Assembly: GCA_947629245.1 (NCBI GenBank)
Contig: CANRDC010000011.1
Location: forward strand, 1 to 45,179
Direction of reading: 5' to 3'
DNA length: 45,179 nt
DNA from: an uncultured Oscillospiraceae bacterium
Lineage (GTDB): Bacteria > Bacillota > Clostridia > Oscillospirales > Oscillospiraceae
Part shown: piece after piece, positions 26,589 through 34,146 of the stretch
Position numbering within the stretch: the first letter of the stretch is position 1
Layout of the letters: each line of letters starts with the position of its first letter
The notes under the pieces: generated by a model
What the model was told of the DNA's origin: nothing
Seen by the model: only the letters and a program-made list of their open reading frames with translations
Database searches by the model: none
Made by a program: the position numbers and the translations under genes

Positions 26589-26622
26589 GCGCTTGTCGAA
26601 AACGGGTCCCGGCCCGCAAAAA

Positions 26623-26645
26623 GGCCCGGACAAAATGTCCGGGCC
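26623..26645 (-). terminator. Rho-independent terminator of the MsmK-type ATPase gene
   Basis: Arms ggcccggaca (26623-26632) / tgtccgggcc (26636-26645). On the minus strand it is followed by TTTTT. It lies 16 bases after the ATPase stop at 26662. Confidence 0.88.
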
Positions 26646-26661
26646 TGGGTGCTTTCGTGCC

Positions 26662-27780
26662 TTACAGGAGGATGTTCTTCTCGGTCTCGGGATCGAACAG
26701 ATGCAGCAGCTCCGGCGGGAAAGTGAACGCGATCTGGGTCCCGTAGGGGATACCGGCGCGCCACTCGGCGGGCAGCTCCGTGGAGGGGATGCGCAGGACC
26801 ACGTCCTTGCCGTCCGCGTCCACATGCAGATAGATCTCAGAGCCCATCATCTCGGACACGTCCACCTTGGCGCCCAGCGTGGAACTGCTGGCCTCGGCCA
26901 GGTGCACATGCTCGGGACGGATACCGACCGTGACGTCCTTCTCGGTGATGTTCTGGGCCTTCAGCTTCTCCTGGGCCTTCTTGGTCAGCTCCATGACGGC
27001 GCCGTGGGTGTGCAGCTCATAGCCGTCGCCGCTCTTGACCACCTTGCCGTCGAAGAAGTTCATCTGCGGCGTGCCGATGAATCCGGCCACGAACACGTTC
27101 TCCGGATCGTCGAACACCTGCTGGGGCGTGCCGATCTGCTGGATGAAGCCGTCCTTCATGATGACGATACGGTCGCCCAGGGTCATGGCCTCGGTCTGGT
27201 CGTGGGTCACGTAGATGAACGTGGTGTTGATGCGCTGGCGGAGCTTGATGATCTCGGCGCGCATCTGGTTACGCAGCTTAGCGTCCAGGTTGGACAGCGG
27301 CTCGTCCATCAGGAACACCTGGGGCTCGCGGACGATGGCGCGGCCGATGGCCACACGCTGCCGCTGGCCGCCGGACAGAGCCTTGGGCTTCCGGTCCAGA
27401 TACTCGGTGATATCCAGGATGGCCGCGGCCTCCTTCACCCTCTTGTCGATCTCCGCCTTGGGCATCTTGCGCAGCTTCAGGGCGAAGGCCATGTTGTCAT
27501 ACACGGTCATGTGGGGATACAGAGCGTAGGACTGGAACACCATCGCGATGTCGCGGTCCTTGGGCTCCACGTCGTTGACCCGCTTGTCGCCTATGTACAG
27601 GTCGCCGTCGGAGATGTCCTCCAGCCCGGCCACCATGCGCAGCGTGGTGGACTTGCCGCAGCCAGAGGGGCCTACCAGCACGATGAACTCCTTGTCCGCG
27701 ATCTCCAGGTTGAAATCGTGGACGGCGGTCACCTTGTTGTCGTAGACCTTCTTGATGTTTTTCAGGGTAACAGTTGCCAT
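26662..27780 (-). CDS. msmK: Stand-alone carbohydrate ABC transporter ATPase (MsmK/UgpC type)
   Basis: 372 residues from ATG 27780 (ATVTLKNIKKVYDNK), the usual start for the family. Walker A GPSGCGKST, Q-loop FQSYALYPHMTV, LSGGQRQRVAIGRAI signature, Walker B VFLMDEPLSNLD, and a C-terminal regulatory OB/TOBE domain with VGIRPEHVHL. In Gram-positive bacteria one MsmK can energise several sugar importers (family knowledge); no permease or binding protein is next to it here, in line with a shared ATPase. The start has no clear ribosome site. The reading frame stays open upstream to ATG 27900, directly after GGAGG, with a composition unlike a protein, so the short form is chosen. A leader of about 205 bases precedes it. 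Confidence 0.92.
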   Translation of the reverse strand: MATVTLKNIKKVYDNKVTAVHDFNLEIADKEFIVLVGPSGCGKSTTLRMVAGLEDISDGDLYIGDKRVNDVEPKDRDIAMVFQSYALYPHMTVYDNMAFALKLRKMPKAEIDKRVKEAAAILDITEYLDRKPKALSGGQRQRVAIGRAIVREPQVFLMDEPLSNLDAKLRNQMRAEIIKLRQRINTTFIYVTHDQTEAMTLGDRIVIMKDGFIQQIGTPQQVFDDPENVFVAGFIGTPQMNFFDGKVVKSGDGYELHTHGAVMELTKKAQEKLKAQNITEKDVTVGIRPEHVHLAEASSSTLGAKVDVSEMMGSEIYLHVDADGKDVVLRIPSTELPAEWRAGIPYGTQIAFTFPPELLHLFDPETEKNILL

Positions 27781-27913
27781 GCGTATGAGCCGTAAGGGCA
27801 ATGCCTCCGCAAATACCCTCTTGTCCGTGAAGAGCGAGACCTCGCGGACGTTACGACAGGTCTCCACACTGCCGCACCGCCGGCCCGGCGGATGGGTCAT
27901 CCTCCTTTTTTAC

Positions 27914-27954
27914 GGTCCTGCGCCGTTATAGTAGAGGAGTAACGGCGGAGGACC
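27914..27954 (-). promoter_or_regulatory. Structured 5' leader hairpin of the msmK-type mRNA
   Basis: Inverted repeat ggtcctgcgccgtta (27914-27928) / taacggcggaggacc (27940-27954), 15-bp stem with one mismatch. In the RNA (minus strand) the first arm, GGUCCUCC, and the loop CUCCUC could each pair with the GGAGG that follows at about 27901-27905, so two alternative folds are possible. It is not a riboswitch class I recognise. Confidence 0.6.
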
Positions 27955-27993
27955 TAAATTTTTCTGAGTCAATGTGCCCAAATTTACGAGATA

Positions 27994-28022
27994 ATTCTAT
28001 CACACCATTTGACAGATTGCAA
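27994..28022 (-). promoter_or_regulatory. Promoter of the msmK-type gene
   Basis: On the minus strand TTGCAA (28017-28022), 17-base spacer, TAGAAT (27994-27999). Predicted transcription start near 27987, giving a leader of about 205 bases. Confidence 0.75.
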
Positions 28023-28117
28023 GAACAATTTGGCCCCCGGAACAGATTTTTTGCCAGGCGGCCGCGCCAATATGTGAAAATTTTACACCCTGTTCATTTC
28101 GTACGGCGATTATGTGT

Positions 28118-28123
28118 TATAAT
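28118..28123 (+). promoter_or_regulatory. -10 element of the acyltransferase/PAP2 operon
   Basis: TATAAT at 28118-28123, about 34 bases before the gene start. No good -35 is seen (TTCATT at a 19-base distance is the nearest), so an activator may be needed. The stretch 27781-28156 otherwise holds only the msmK leader and promoter. Confidence 0.55.
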
Positions 28124-28156
28124 GCTGTGCATGAGAATATCTTTGGAGAAAAAGTC

Positions 28157-28936
28157 ATGGAAGAAAAGAAAACCCCGTTTCTTTACAAGATCATAAGACG
28201 GCTGGTGCTGCTGTTCTATCCCAGGACGGCGGTCTCCGGCACGGAAAACCTGCCGGAGGAGGAGCCCTGCGTGGTGGTGGGCAACCACACCCAGATGAAC
28301 GGCCCCATCGCGGGGGAGCTGTACTTTCCCGGCCCCCACTACATCTGGTGCGCCGGGCAGATGATGGAGCTGAAGGAGGTCCCCGGCTACGCCTATCAGG
28401 ACTTCTGGTCCGGCAAGCCCAAGTATATCCGCTGGTACTATAAGCTGGCGAGCTACCTGATCGCGCCGCTGGCGGTGCTCATCTTCAACAGCGCCCACAC
28501 CATCCCCGTCTATCACGACACCCGCATCCTCACCACCTTCCGCCAGACCGTCAAGCGGCTGCAGGAGGGCGCCCGCGTCGTCATCTTCCCGGAGTACGAC
28601 AAAAAGTACAACAACATCCTCTACGACTTCCAGGAGCGGTTCGTGGACGTGGCGCGCATCTATTATAAAAAGACCGGCCAGGCGCTTTCCTTCGTGCCCA
28701 TGTACATAGCGCCCGCTCTGCGCACCATGTATCTGGGCAAGCCCGTCCGCTTCGACCCGGCCGCTCCCATGGCGGAGGAACGCGCGCGCATCTGCGCCTA
28801 TCTCAAGGACGAGATCACCCGCATCGCCGCCGCCCTGCCGGAGCACACCGTGGTCCCCTACCGGAACGTCCCCAGGCGGCAATACCCCAAAAATACCCCC
28901 ATCGAGGTTTATGACCATGAACAGGACTGCCGTTGA
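28157..28936 (+). CDS. PlsC-like acyltransferase with variant HX4D motif
   Basis: 259 residues, ATG 28157 with TTGGAG 9 bases upstream. Motif I reads VVVGNHTQMNGP (38-49): the catalytic His is present but the usual Asp five residues later is Gly. A FPEYDKK element (about 150) takes the place of FPEGTR. VPMYIAPALRTMYLGKP (about 185) is well preserved and looks like a distinct Firmicutes subgroup of lysophosphatidate-type acyltransferases (recalled, not checked). Hydrophobic segment near 105-115. Likely membrane-bound lipid or glycolipid acyl transfer, substrate uncertain. It overlaps the PAP2 gene by 20 bases. Confidence 0.8.
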   Translation: MEEKKTPFLYKIIRRLVLLFYPRTAVSGTENLPEEEPCVVVGNHTQMNGPIAGELYFPGPHYIWCAGQMMELKEVPGYAYQDFWSGKPKYIRWYYKLASYLIAPLAVLIFNSAHTIPVYHDTRILTTFRQTVKRLQEGARVVIFPEYDKKYNNILYDFQERFVDVARIYYKKTGQALSFVPMYIAPALRTMYLGKPVRFDPAAPMAEERARICAYLKDEITRIAAALPEHTVVPYRNVPRRQYPKNTPIEVYDHEQDCR

Positions 28937-29588
28937 TTACCGCGAATTCCGCCTATCCCGGATAAACGAGCCCCGGTTCGCCCACGCAAAGCTGCTGCTG
29001 GGCTGGGTGGGCTATTTTGTGCTGTACTTCCTGACGGAAAACCTGATCCCCGCCGAGCGCTGCCACCCGGTACACTGCTTTCTGGACGATATCATCCCCT
29101 TCAACGAGTGGTTTTTGCTGTTCTATGTGAGCTGGTATCTGCTGGTATTCGGCTCCCTGGCCTATACGTTCTTCTATGATACGGACAGCTTCCGCCAGAT
29201 CCAGACCTACATCATCCTCACTCAGGTGATCGCCATGGCGGCCTATATCCTCTGGCCCTCCCGGCAGGATCTGCGGCCGGAGGTCTTTGCGCGGGACAAC
29301 CTTCTCACCCGGCTCATGGCTGTCATCTACGCCTTCGACACCAATACCGGCGTGTGCCCGTCCCTGCACGTGGGCTATTCTCTGGGCATTTTGTCGGTGT
29401 TTTTAAAGCACAAAGACCTCTCCAAGGTCTGGAAAGGTCTTTTGACGGTATATGTGCTGGGCATCTGCGCGTCGGTGTGCTTCGTCAAGCAGCACTCGGC
29501 GGTGGATGTGCTGGCGGCGCTGCCCATGTGCGCCCTGGCGGAATACCTGGTGTTCAAACGGGGGCTGTGGAAGAAGTGGGCCAGTTAA
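28917..29588 (+). CDS. PAP2-superfamily membrane phosphatase
   Basis: 223 residues from ATG 28917, preferred over ATG 28911 because GAGG (28904-28907) is 9 bases away. Six membrane spans. Phosphatase motifs C2 and C3 are present: CPSLHVGYS (about 146-154) and KQHSAVDVLAALP (about 188-200), with catalytic histidines. The first motif is less clear: an Arg precedes PEVFARDN. Family members dephosphorylate phosphatidic acid, undecaprenyl pyrophosphate or inositol-phosphate lipids. With the acyltransferase beside it, phospholipid turnover is a fair guess. Its stop shares TTAA with the convergent ABC gene. Confidence 0.85.
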   Translation: MNRTAVDYREFRLSRINEPRFAHAKLLLGWVGYFVLYFLTENLIPAERCHPVHCFLDDIIPFNEWFLLFYVSWYLLVFGSLAYTFFYDTDSFRQIQTYIILTQVIAMAAYILWPSRQDLRPEVFARDNLLTRLMAVIYAFDTNTGVCPSLHVGYSLGILSVFLKHKDLSKVWKGLLTVYVLGICASVCFVKQHSAVDVLAALPMCALAEYLVFKRGLWKKWAS

Positions 29589-31300
29589 GCGGCCACTGTG
29601 TATAGAGAGTAAAAATATCCTTTCCGCTCCATCAGGTCCCGGAAGGACCCCCGCTCGGCGATAGCGCCGTTTTTCAGCACGAAAATCTCATCGTACCTCT
29701 CCAGGAGGACCGGGTCCAGCCGGTGGGTGACCACCAGCCGGGTCAGGCCCTCCAGGTCTAATATGGCCTCGGTGACCGCGCAGGCGGTCTGATTGTCCAG
29801 GGCGGCGGTGGCCTCGTCCAGCAGCAGCACGGGCGTGCCCCGCAGCAGGGCCCTGGCGATGCTCACCCGCTGGCGCTCCCCGCCGGAGAGCCCTGCGCCG
29901 TTTTCTCCGCAGCGGTAGTCCTCGCCCCGCTGGGCCAGCAGGGCCGCCAGCCCCGCCCGCTCCACGGCCCCGTCCACCGCCTCGTCGGGAAAATCCCGGA
30001 ACATGGTGATGTTTTTCCGGACCGTGTCGTCGAAGAGGAACACGCTCTGGCCGATCAGGCTCTCCAGATCGTACAGGCTGCCAGGGTCCACGCCCCGCAG
30101 CTCCCGGCCATCCAGGGTCACAGAGCCCTCATAGCCGTCGCAGGCACCCATGAGCAGATTGAGAAGGGTGCTCTTGCCGGAGCCGGAGGCCCCCACCAGG
30201 GCGTACTTTTTGCCCGCCTCCAGCCGCAGCGATACGTCCCGCAGCACCGGCTGGCCAGGCTCGTAGGCGAAGGATACGTCGGTAAGCTCGATGGCGTCAT
30301 GGAGCGCCGGTTCAATAGGTTCGCCTGTCCGGGAGGCGTTTTCCTCCGTCACCGCCGCCAGCTTCGTGATAAGCCCACGACCGGCCTTCCGCTGGGCCAG
30401 CAGTTGGGGAATTTGCTGGACCGGCTGGACAAGGGAGTTGGAGAGGTTGGTGAAGATCAGCACCGTCCCCGCCGTGACGCTGCCGCGCAGCGCCAGATAC
30501 GCGCCGATGAAAAACATGCCGAACTGCATGATGACGGAGAGGCTGCCGCCTATCCCCTGCATCGCCCCCCGCCAGCGCAACCGGCGGCTCCGGGCCTGTT
30601 CCAGCGTGCGATCTTCCCCGTCGAAAATGCGCCCCGCCTCCGGCTCGGCCTTGAAGCTCTTGATGACGGCAAAGCCGGAGAGCAGGTCCTTGATCCTGCC
30701 CACGAAGGCCTCGCTCCGGTCGCTGAGGGCTTTTTCCCGCCGGGCCAGCTCTGGGCTAAAGATGGTCACCCCCAGGAGAGGCAGCACACACAGCGCCACG
30801 GCGGCCCCCGTCAGCGCGGGGCTGTAGGTGAGCAGGAACACCAGCGTGGCCGCGAAATCCAGGGGCAGCACGATCAGCTCAAACAGGTTTTGCAAATAGT
30901 CGGAGCCGATCACCGTCACATCGCTGGTGAGGACGGACAGATATCGCCCGGTACTCTCCCTGGTAAAGGCGCTGATGCTCTTTTCGGCCAGCCGCTGAAA
31001 GGCGTAGGACTTGTACTGGCGCAGCGCCCTGCCAAGCCAGCCGCTGAGGGCCCGGTAATACAGCGTCTCCTGTACGCCTATGAACACCGCCACGCCCACC
31101 GCCGCCCATAAGAGCCGGACGAGCCGGGCGGCGTCCAGCGCCGCGACAGCGTCTATCACCTCCCCCAGCACCCATGACACGACGAGCATGGCCGGGATCT
31201 CCAGAATGTACAGCGCCGCCGTCCCCAGAAAGCGGAGGCGGTTGCGCTCATAAAAGGCCCGGATGTAGGGCCGGGCAGGATCAGGCTTTTTCCTCTTCAT
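29585..31300 (-). CDS. ABC exporter (permease-ATPase half transporter)
   Basis: 571 residues; ATG 31300 has GGAGG upstream, and an in-frame TTG at 31321 is less likely. Six membrane spans (about 20-300), then an ATPase: Walker A GASGSGKST (about 372), signature LSGGERQRVSIARAL (about 470), Walker B VLLLDEATAALD (about 495), H-loop TH. It begins with a basic KRKKPDP segment. A single half-transporter gene implies a homodimer, or a partner elsewhere. Its start overlaps the XRE regulator's stop by 20 bases, so it is probably expressed with and controlled by that regulator. Substrate unknown (lipid, drug or peptide). Confidence 0.93.
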   Translation of the reverse strand: MKRKKPDPARPYIRAFYERNRLRFLGTAALYILEIPAMLVVSWVLGEVIDAVAALDAARLVRLLWAAVGVAVFIGVQETLYYRALSGWLGRALRQYKSYAFQRLAEKSISAFTRESTGRYLSVLTSDVTVIGSDYLQNLFELIVLPLDFAATLVFLLTYSPALTGAAVALCVLPLLGVTIFSPELARREKALSDRSEAFVGRIKDLLSGFAVIKSFKAEPEAGRIFDGEDRTLEQARSRRLRWRGAMQGIGGSLSVIMQFGMFFIGAYLALRGSVTAGTVLIFTNLSNSLVQPVQQIPQLLAQRKAGRGLITKLAAVTEENASRTGEPIEPALHDAIELTDVSFAYEPGQPVLRDVSLRLEAGKKYALVGASGSGKSTLLNLLMGACDGYEGSVTLDGRELRGVDPGSLYDLESLIGQSVFLFDDTVRKNITMFRDFPDEAVDGAVERAGLAALLAQRGEDYRCGENGAGLSGGERQRVSIARALLRGTPVLLLDEATAALDNQTACAVTEAILDLEGLTRLVVTHRLDPVLLERYDEIFVLKNGAIAERGSFRDLMERKGYFYSLYTVAA

Positions 31301-32177
31301 CGCCCTCCGCCCCCTTTTCAAAGCACTTTTCCCGTATCAGGTTGCCCACCAGATTCATCCCATGGCCCTGCCATGCCCAGCGGGCAAAGGTCAGAAGGGG
31401 CACGATACCGCTGAAGTCCCGCAGGGCATAGACGCTCACCGGCCCCTCCGGCATGGTGATCTGCTCCTTCGCCAGCAGGTGTGCCTTCGTCAGCGCCTCC
31501 AAAGCTTTCTCCGTTTCCGGCAGGGGCACGCCCGTAGCGCCAGCCACCACCGCCGGGGCGTAAAGGCCCTCCCGGCTCCGGCAGAGATACCGCAGCGCCT
31601 CCATGGCCCCCGGCAGCGCCAGAGCTCCGAACAGCGTCCGGTATTCCCCGTCGGTCAGAAGATACTTCTCATAGCCCGCTTCCGGCTCCGGGAATACCCC
31701 CATGAAGGAGTAATCCTCTGCCCCCACGCCCAGGATGTAGCCAGTGTCGGTGCCCGTCATCATGCGCATCAGCGCCTTGCCCTGGCCAAAGAGACTGGGC
31801 GTCTCCAGCTCCGCCTTCTCGGGATAGGCGATCCAGGGCGCGTCAAACAGCGGGTCGCTGACACCGTAAATGGCCGCCTCCCACAAAAGCCGGGTCAGGC
31901 TGGTCAGCCGGTCCTTCTCCGGGATGGACCGCAGCCACTGGATCAGGTCGTTGGACATATCCCTGGCCGGACCGCTCTCCCGGCCGAAGAGCGCGTCCAC
32001 CGTCACGTGCAGCCGGTCCGCGATGGCGGGCAGCAGCGTCACGTCCGGGGCCCCGCCGCACTCCCACCGGCTCACTGCCTGGGTGCTCACCCCCGCCGCC
32101 TTGCCCAGCTCCTCCTGGGTCAGGCCCGCCGCCTTTCTGTATTTGGCGATCTGCTCGCCGATCAGATCCGTATTCAT
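31281..32177 (-). CDS. XRE-family transcriptional regulator with large C-terminal sensor-like domain
   Basis: 298 residues, ATG 32177 with GGGAGG 8 bases upstream. Helix-turn-helix of the XRE type at residues 5-60 (IAKYRKAAGLTQEELGKAAG, VSTQAVSRWECGG). The remaining 230 residues have no domain I recognise; a segment around 200-245 resembles a winged helix (APAVVAGATGVPLPETEKAL, VYALRDF). It heads a two-gene operon with the ABC exporter. Its promoter spacer carries a perfect palindrome, suggesting autoregulation. Effector unknown. Confidence 0.88.
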   Translation of the reverse strand: MNTDLIGEQIAKYRKAAGLTQEELGKAAGVSTQAVSRWECGGAPDVTLLPAIADRLHVTVDALFGRESGPARDMSNDLIQWLRSIPEKDRLTSLTRLLWEAAIYGVSDPLFDAPWIAYPEKAELETPSLFGQGKALMRMMTGTDTGYILGVGAEDYSFMGVFPEPEAGYEKYLLTDGEYRTLFGALALPGAMEALRYLCRSREGLYAPAVVAGATGVPLPETEKALEALTKAHLLAKEQITMPEGPVSVYALRDFSGIVPLLTFARWAWQGHGMNLVGNLIREKCFEKGAEGDEEEKA

Positions 32178-32210
32178 CCAAAGCGCCTCCCTGTTTCAAC
32201 TGTCGCTTGT

Positions 32211-32239
32211 ATTTTACCGCAAGCGCCGCTTGAATACAA
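32211..32239 (-). promoter_or_regulatory. Promoter of the XRE-ABC operon
   Basis: On the minus strand TTGTAT (32234-32239), 17-base spacer, TAAAAT (32211-32216). Confidence 0.7.
32220..32232. promoter_or_regulatory. Candidate XRE operator inside the promoter spacer
   Basis: Perfect palindrome CAAGC-GCC-GCTTG fills the -10/-35 spacer. Further GCTTG/CAAGC half-sites lie nearby (about 32205-32209 and 32270-32274). A repressor bound here would block RNA polymerase. Confidence 0.6.
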
Positions 32240-32290
32240 CGGAGGCGTTCTTGACAAATATCAATTATTGCTTGAATTTTGGCGTAAAAA

Positions 32291-32320
32291 CAAGGGGCAT
32301 GACCGTGGTCATACCCCTTG
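32291..32320 (-). terminator. Rho-independent terminator of pfkA
   Basis: Arms caaggggcatgac (32291-32303) / gtcataccccttg (32308-32320) with one wobble pair. On the minus strand TTTTT follows. It lies 14 bases after the pfkA stop at 32334. Confidence 0.88.
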
Positions 32321-32333
32321 GGCGTATGTTTTG

Positions 32334-33317
32334 TCAGACGTTTTTCGCGTGCATGGCCTCCAGGACCTCGTAGCGGTCCATGGGCAGATGCTTCTTCTCG
32401 GCCAGGGCCTTCTCGATGGGCTTGGTGACCAGTTGGCCGTCGTGGGTGCACACGATGCAGTTGCCCTCCCCCTGGACCAGGCTCATGACGGCCTTATAGC
32501 CCATGCGGGCGGCCATCTCCCGGTCCCGGGCCGTGGGAGACCCGCCCCGCTGGATGTGGCCCAGGATGGTGACCCTGGGGTCCATGCCCAGCTCCTCATG
32601 GATGCGCTGGCCGATCTCGTGGGCGCTTCCGGCCCCCTCGGCCACCACGATCATGAAGTGGGTGTTGCCCATCATCCGGGACTGGCGGATGCGCTCCACC
32701 ACATCCTTGTCAAAATCCACCTTCCGCTCCGGGATGAGCACGGCGGTGGCGCCCACCGCCAGGCCCACGTACAGGGCCAGATACCCCGCATGGCGGCCCA
32801 TGACCTCCACCACCGAGCAGCGCTCGTGGCTCTGCATGGTGTCCCGCAGCTTGTCGATGCACTCCACGGCGGTATTGCAGGCGCTGTCAAAGCCCAGGGT
32901 GTAGTGGGAGCAGCCCACGTCGTTGTCGATGGTGGCGGGGATGCCAACCACGGTCACCCCCAGCCGGGACAGCTCCAGCGCGCCCCGGAAGGTGCCGTCG
33001 CCGCCGATGGCCACCACCGCGTCCAGTCCCAGCAGCTTGCAGGTGGCCACGGCCTTGTCCCGGCCCTCCGGGGTCAGGAATTCCTCGCTCCGGGCGGTGT
33101 ACAATATCGTGCCTCCGGCCGCCAGGATGTGGCTCACCGATTCGGAGTCCAGGGGCACGAAGTCGCTGAACACCAGTCCGTTCCAGCCCCGGCGGATGCC
33201 CACGCACTCGATCCCCTGACCGATGGCCGTGCGCACCACGGCCCGCACCGCCGCGTTCATGCCCGGCGCGTCGCCGCCGCTGGTCAGCACGCCGATCCGC
33301 TTGATCTTATTGTCCAT
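32334..33317 (-). CDS. pfkA: ATP-dependent 6-phosphofructokinase
   Basis: 327 residues from ATG 33317, preceded by AAAGGAG. Motifs: VLTSGGDAPGMNAAVR (8-23), AIGGDGTFRG (about 100-109; GGDG, not GGDD, indicating ATP rather than pyrophosphate as donor), PATIDNDV (about 122-129) with the catalytic Asp, MGRHAGYLAL (about 169), AEGAGSA and LGHIQRGGSP (about 245). Catalyses the committed step of glycolysis in the cytosol. Single gene, own promoter and terminator. Confidence 0.95.
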   Translation of the reverse strand: MDNKIKRIGVLTSGGDAPGMNAAVRAVVRTAIGQGIECVGIRRGWNGLVFSDFVPLDSESVSHILAAGGTILYTARSEEFLTPEGRDKAVATCKLLGLDAVVAIGGDGTFRGALELSRLGVTVVGIPATIDNDVGCSHYTLGFDSACNTAVECIDKLRDTMQSHERCSVVEVMGRHAGYLALYVGLAVGATAVLIPERKVDFDKDVVERIRQSRMMGNTHFMIVVAEGAGSAHEIGQRIHEELGMDPRVTILGHIQRGGSPTARDREMAARMGYKAVMSLVQGEGNCIVCTHDGQLVTKPIEKALAEKKHLPMDRYEVLEAMHAKNV

Positions 33318-33387
33318 GACAGTTTCTCCTTTATCAAAATGGCATGATCTCTCTGTCCGTTTCTCCTTCCGGACCGCTTCATGGCAC

Positions 33388-33396
33388 ATTATAGCA
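33388..33396 (-). promoter_or_regulatory. Extended -10 promoter of pfkA
   Basis: On the minus strand TGC-TATAAT (TATAAT at 33388-33393). No consensus -35 is seen (TTGTTT at a 15-base distance). The leader is about 65 bases. Confidence 0.65.
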
Positions 33397-33445
33397 TATA
33401 TCCCAGAAAAACAAAAGCCTCGCCTGCATCCACACCCATTATAAA

Positions 33446-33464
33446 CGCCGCCCTTCGGGCGGCG
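33446..33464 (-). terminator. Hairpin, probable terminator downstream of tRNA-Thr
   Basis: cgccgccc (33446-33453), ttc loop, gggcggcg (33457-33464). On the minus strand TTTAT follows. It is the last of three hairpins on the tRNA transcript path. Confidence 0.5.
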
Positions 33465-33480
33465 ACCTTGTTGCCGGGGC

Positions 33481-33585
33481 CCCCACGCGAATCCAGAGAA
33501 GCGGATCGCGTGGGGAAAAGGAGAAACGCCCCTGACCGACGAATGAGGACCGGTTTACCGGTCCTCATCGTCTTCAGGAGCGTTT
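33481..33585 (-). other. Two further hairpins between tRNA-Thr and pfkA
   Basis: Hairpin A: ccccacgcg (33481-33489) / cgcgtgggg (33507-33515) with an inner atcc/ggat. Hairpin B is nested: outer gaaacgcccctga (33523-33535) / tcaggagcgtttc (33573-33585, one mismatch), inner atgaggaccgg (33542-33552) / ccggtcctcat (33557-33567). On the minus strand hairpin B comes directly after the tRNA CCA end and is followed by a T-rich stretch, so it may be the primary terminator. Confidence 0.6.
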
Positions 33586-33590
33586 CGACG

Positions 33591-33667
33591 TTGGAGCTAG
33601 TGGCCAGACTCGAACTGGCGACCTGCTGATTACGAATCAGCTGCTCTACCGACTGAGCTACACTAGC
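33591..33667 (-). tRNA. tRNA-Thr (anticodon CGT), CCA encoded
   Basis: On the minus strand the cloverleaf reads GCTAGTG acceptor paired with CACTAGC, D-arm GCTCAGTCGGTAGAGC, anticodon arm GCTGA-TTCGTAA-TCAGC (anticodon CGT, codon ACG), T-arm GCCAG-TTCGAGT-CTGGC, discriminator T, and CCA at 33591-33593. All stems pair fully. Confidence 0.96.
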
Positions 33668-33691
33668 ATATGTCCCCTTCCGCGCCCAAGT

Positions 33692-33720
33692 ATTTTAGCA
33701 TAGGCGGTCCATGAAGTCAA
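33692..33720 (-). promoter_or_regulatory. Promoter of tRNA-Thr
   Basis: On the minus strand TTGACT (33715-33720), 17-base spacer ending TATGC, TAAAAT (33692-33697); extended -10. Confidence 0.8.
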
Positions 33721-34146
33721 CAGAAAAAAACTTTCACTTTCCGCGATTACGCCTTGTATTAATCCCGGCAAAATGAACAGCTTTTTCCATTCCGCCCCGC
33801 CGGATTTTTCAACCCGATCGGCCCCTCCGTCCTCCCACCGGCCCCGGAAAACCGCTTTACTTCCGGTTTTTCCAGATTTGCCCTGCCCCAGACCTTTATT
33901 TACATAAATTTTTACTCATTTATAATGCAGAAAGTTATCGACATTTTCAACAGAGATTTCAACAGCCCTTTAACCCTTGTATTATCGCCGGTCCAACGAG
34001 ATTTGGAAATTTCTTCAAATTCGGCAATCGTGTCCAGAAACAAATAGTTTCAGTTTTTGATTTAACATAATTCGAAAATTCTCATTTCGCCCCAGGCCCC
34101 GGACCGGGCCGTCCGGGCGGCGGCGGATAAAAATGCATGGATACCG
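33721..34146. other. AT-rich intergenic region without a gene
   Basis: No credible protein gene. It is clearly richer in A+T than its surroundings. It contains two near-identical 17-mers (CCTTGTATTAATCCCGG at 33752-33768 and CCTTGTATTATCGCCGG at 33975-33991), two TTTCAACAG copies near 33943-33963, a weak hairpin (33846-33873), and a plus-strand promoter-like pair (see next entry). It may hold a small RNA or control sites for radC. Confidence 0.6.
33899..33926 (+). promoter_or_regulatory. Orphan promoter-like sequence
   Basis: TTTACA (33899-33904), 16-base spacer, TATAAT (33921-33926). No gene follows on this strand for about 1 kb. A weak hairpin gaaac/gttt c with TTTTT follows near 34036-34060. 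Candidate small RNA promoter, but AT-rich DNA yields such matches by chance. Confidence 0.35.

Noticed and set aside
27781-27900. 40-residue N-terminal extension of the MsmK-type ATPase
   Set aside because: Arg/Cys-rich and unlike the family; GGAGG abuts the ATG with no spacing; the conserved sequence begins at 27780.
33930-33965. Possible DnaA boxes / replication origin (ttatcgaca, tttcaacag copies)
   Set aside because: The best match has a mismatch to TTATCCACA, there is no cluster of boxes and no dnaA, dnaN or gyrase gene nearby.
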